This document shows, in pieces, positions 4,549 to 5,621 of a DNA stretch of 5,621 bases; the stretch's first letter is position 1; each line of letters starts with the position of its first letter. Both the position numbers and the translations under genes were made by a program. The stretch is taken from contig JALSHK010000055.1 in NCBI GenBank assembly GCA_026982275.1, forward strand, positions 1-5,621, given 5' to 3'. The notes beneath the pieces were generated by a model. The model saw only the letters and a program-made list of their open reading frames with translations. It was not told the DNA's origin and did not search any database. Source of the stretch: Paracoccaceae bacterium. GTDB lineage: Bacteria > Pseudomonadota > Alphaproteobacteria > Rhodobacterales > Rhodobacteraceae.

Positions 4549-5621
4549 CTATCCTGACATACCTTCGGGATTGAAGGCTTGAAAGCCGAATTCACGATAG
4601 TCTGCCGCATAGGCCTTCTGGGCCAAAGCCTCTGTTTCCGCATCATAAATCTCGGACAGGCCAAAGATAAAACCAGGCACTTCTTCCCGGAAAGGCTCCA
4701 GAACCGGAGACAAATTCAGCCGGTTTTCCAGATAAGCCAGATCGGTTGCCAGCGTTTCTTCCGTGAAAATGTAGTGTATCGGATGCAAAACCCGGTAGCG
4801 GCGCAAAATTTCGCTCTGCAATTGCCATTTTCCATCCTGGCGGATGCCGGTTTTTCCTTGCAGATTTCCCGATACAAATACCAAAAACTGCTTGAAGCTG
4901 GTCCGGTGTTCCTCCACGCCATAGCCTGATTTTTCAAGCATTTCCCTCGGCTTATATGCCGAAATATCTCCTTCGGGCAGCATCAACCCGTATTGGGTGA
5001 CCAGTTTTTGCCTGATTTTGTCATAGGTTCCGGCTTTGGTTGAGAATATTTTCTGCATAAATGCCGTATAGGCACGACGTACCGGATGATGCAGCACGCT
5101 GAAAAAGACCGGGGTGCTTTTCGACTTGAGCCATAATTTCAGCCTGTCTTGATCAAAACCATTTTCAGGCGGCAAACCATTGTGAAGCTCCAGCCAGCGC
5201 CGCACCTTAGCATCCGGCGCAGCGGGCACGGGTGCAAATGCCAAGGCGCGATGCTTACAAAAATATATTCGTGAAAGGTCTGTCCCGACGGCGCGCGCCG
5301 GTTTTGCCATCATCCGCACGGGAGCCGGATGCTCCGGCAGGTCCAAAGCTTTCCATATCTCTTTATAATTTTCAATTTTTTCGGCCAATCCTTCAGGGTT
5401 TTGCCGTTTAATCGGTTGAGACAGCTCTGATTTGGGCGGGCACCCGGCAATAAAGCAAGCCAGCCGGTTAATAACCTCAAGTTCACCAAGCGCCGAAAAA
5501 TCAAGCTCGAAATAGGGCTGGCCACTTAGCTTCAGCGCTTCGAAAATTTTATGGTAATAATCGTCGCGGGCTTTTTTGTATTTTTCGTAGGCTTCAAGGT
5601 TAAAATGGATTTTTGCGGTTT
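4549..5621 (-). CDS. NodH-like sulfotransferase-family protein, N-terminus beyond window
   Basis: The minus-strand frame is open from the right edge to a TAG at 4549-4551, giving 356 visible residues with the start missing. A TTG at 5386-5388 could pass for a start but is only residue 78 of an open frame whose upstream part looks coding (KIHFNLEAYEKYKKARDDYY, then GQPYFELDFSALGELEVI), so it is rejected. The first 90 or so residues resemble the end of a sulfotransferase domain, including QNPEGLAEKIENYKEIWKAL. A second part follows, with FFSVLHHPVRRAYTAFMQKI at about residues 172-191, like the 3'-phosphate-binding segment of sulfotransferase family 2, and a YREFGFQAF ending. Such enzymes transfer sulfate from PAPS to a carbohydrate or other acceptor; the substrate is unknown. 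The second part lacks a clear PAPS 5' loop and has His-His where Arg-His is usual, so it may not be catalytic. Similarity to the NodH-annotated proteins of Rhodobacterales is from memory. The gene faces ptsN tail to tail. Confidence 0.68.
   Translation of the reverse strand, partial: TAKIHFNLEAYEKYKKARDDYYHKIFEALKLSGQPYFELDFSALGELEVINRLACFIAGCPPKSELSQPIKRQNPEGLAEKIENYKEIWKALDLPEHPAPVRMMAKPARAVGTDLSRIYFCKHRALAFAPVPAAPDAKVRRWLELHNGLPPENGFDQDRLKLWLKSKSTPVFFSVLHHPVRRAYTAFMQKIFSTKAGTYDKIRQKLVTQYGLMLPEGDISAYKPREMLEKSGYGVEEHRTSFKQFLVFVSGNLQGKTGIRQDGKWQLQSEILRRYRVLHPIHYIFTEETLATDLAYLENRLNLSPVLEPFREEVPGFIFGLSEIYDAETEALAQKAYAADYREFGFQAFNPEGMSG

Noticed and set aside
4562..4587. Small inverted repeats CCTTC/GAAGG and GGCT/AGCC just after ptsN as a bidirectional terminator
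   Set aside because: Stems are 4-5 bp, no T run follows on either strand, and the sequence is coding for the end of the opposing protein.

Overview
The window looks like chromosomal backbone of a mid-GC alphaproteobacterium, most likely a marine member of the Rhodobacterales. This rests on three things: the gene order (short RNase D, lptC, lptA, lptB, rpoN, long-form hpf, ptsN); a compact sigma-54 factor with a short acidic linker; and a large NodH-like sulfotransferase facing the cluster, an arrangement I associate with this order from memory. No mobile element, CRISPR array, tRNA or rRNA is visible.

Layout. Five genes run on the + strand with almost no space between them. They are the 3' end of a short ribonuclease D (1-219), lptC (219-827), lptA (829-1317), lptB (1319-2068) and rpoN (2096-3385). 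The first four are joined by a 1-base overlap and two 1-base gaps. lptB and rpoN are separated by 27 bases that contain a small GCAA-loop hairpin with a short T run. A 91-base gap (3386-3476) carries a plausible promoter, an inverted repeat and a possibly folded leader in front of hpf (3477-4046). ptsN (4082-4546) follows. The + strand cluster then meets, tail to tail with only 2 bases between stop codons, a minus-strand gene for a NodH-like sulfotransferase protein. That gene's reading frame stays open to the right edge (4549-5621, N-terminus missing). There is no gene-free stretch longer than 91 bases.

How the genes work together. LptC, LptA and LptB are the inner-membrane clamp, the periplasmic bridge and the cytoplasmic ATPase of the lipopolysaccharide export machine; LptF, LptG and LptD must be encoded elsewhere. 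RpoN, the long ribosome hibernation factor and PtsN form the widely conserved nitrogen/stress group: sigma-54 transcription, 100S ribosome formation and the regulatory EIIA of the nitrogen phosphotransferase branch. The sulfotransferase-like protein is probably a separate transcription unit.

The genes are of known families, and I found no convincing new system. The points most worth a second look are the hpf control region (the rpoN stop codon lies inside a -35-like box, an inverted repeat is centred on the predicted start site, and a leader element could pair with the Shine-Dalgarno), the stem-loop built on the lptB stop codon, and the apparently degenerate C-terminal half of the sulfotransferase-like protein.
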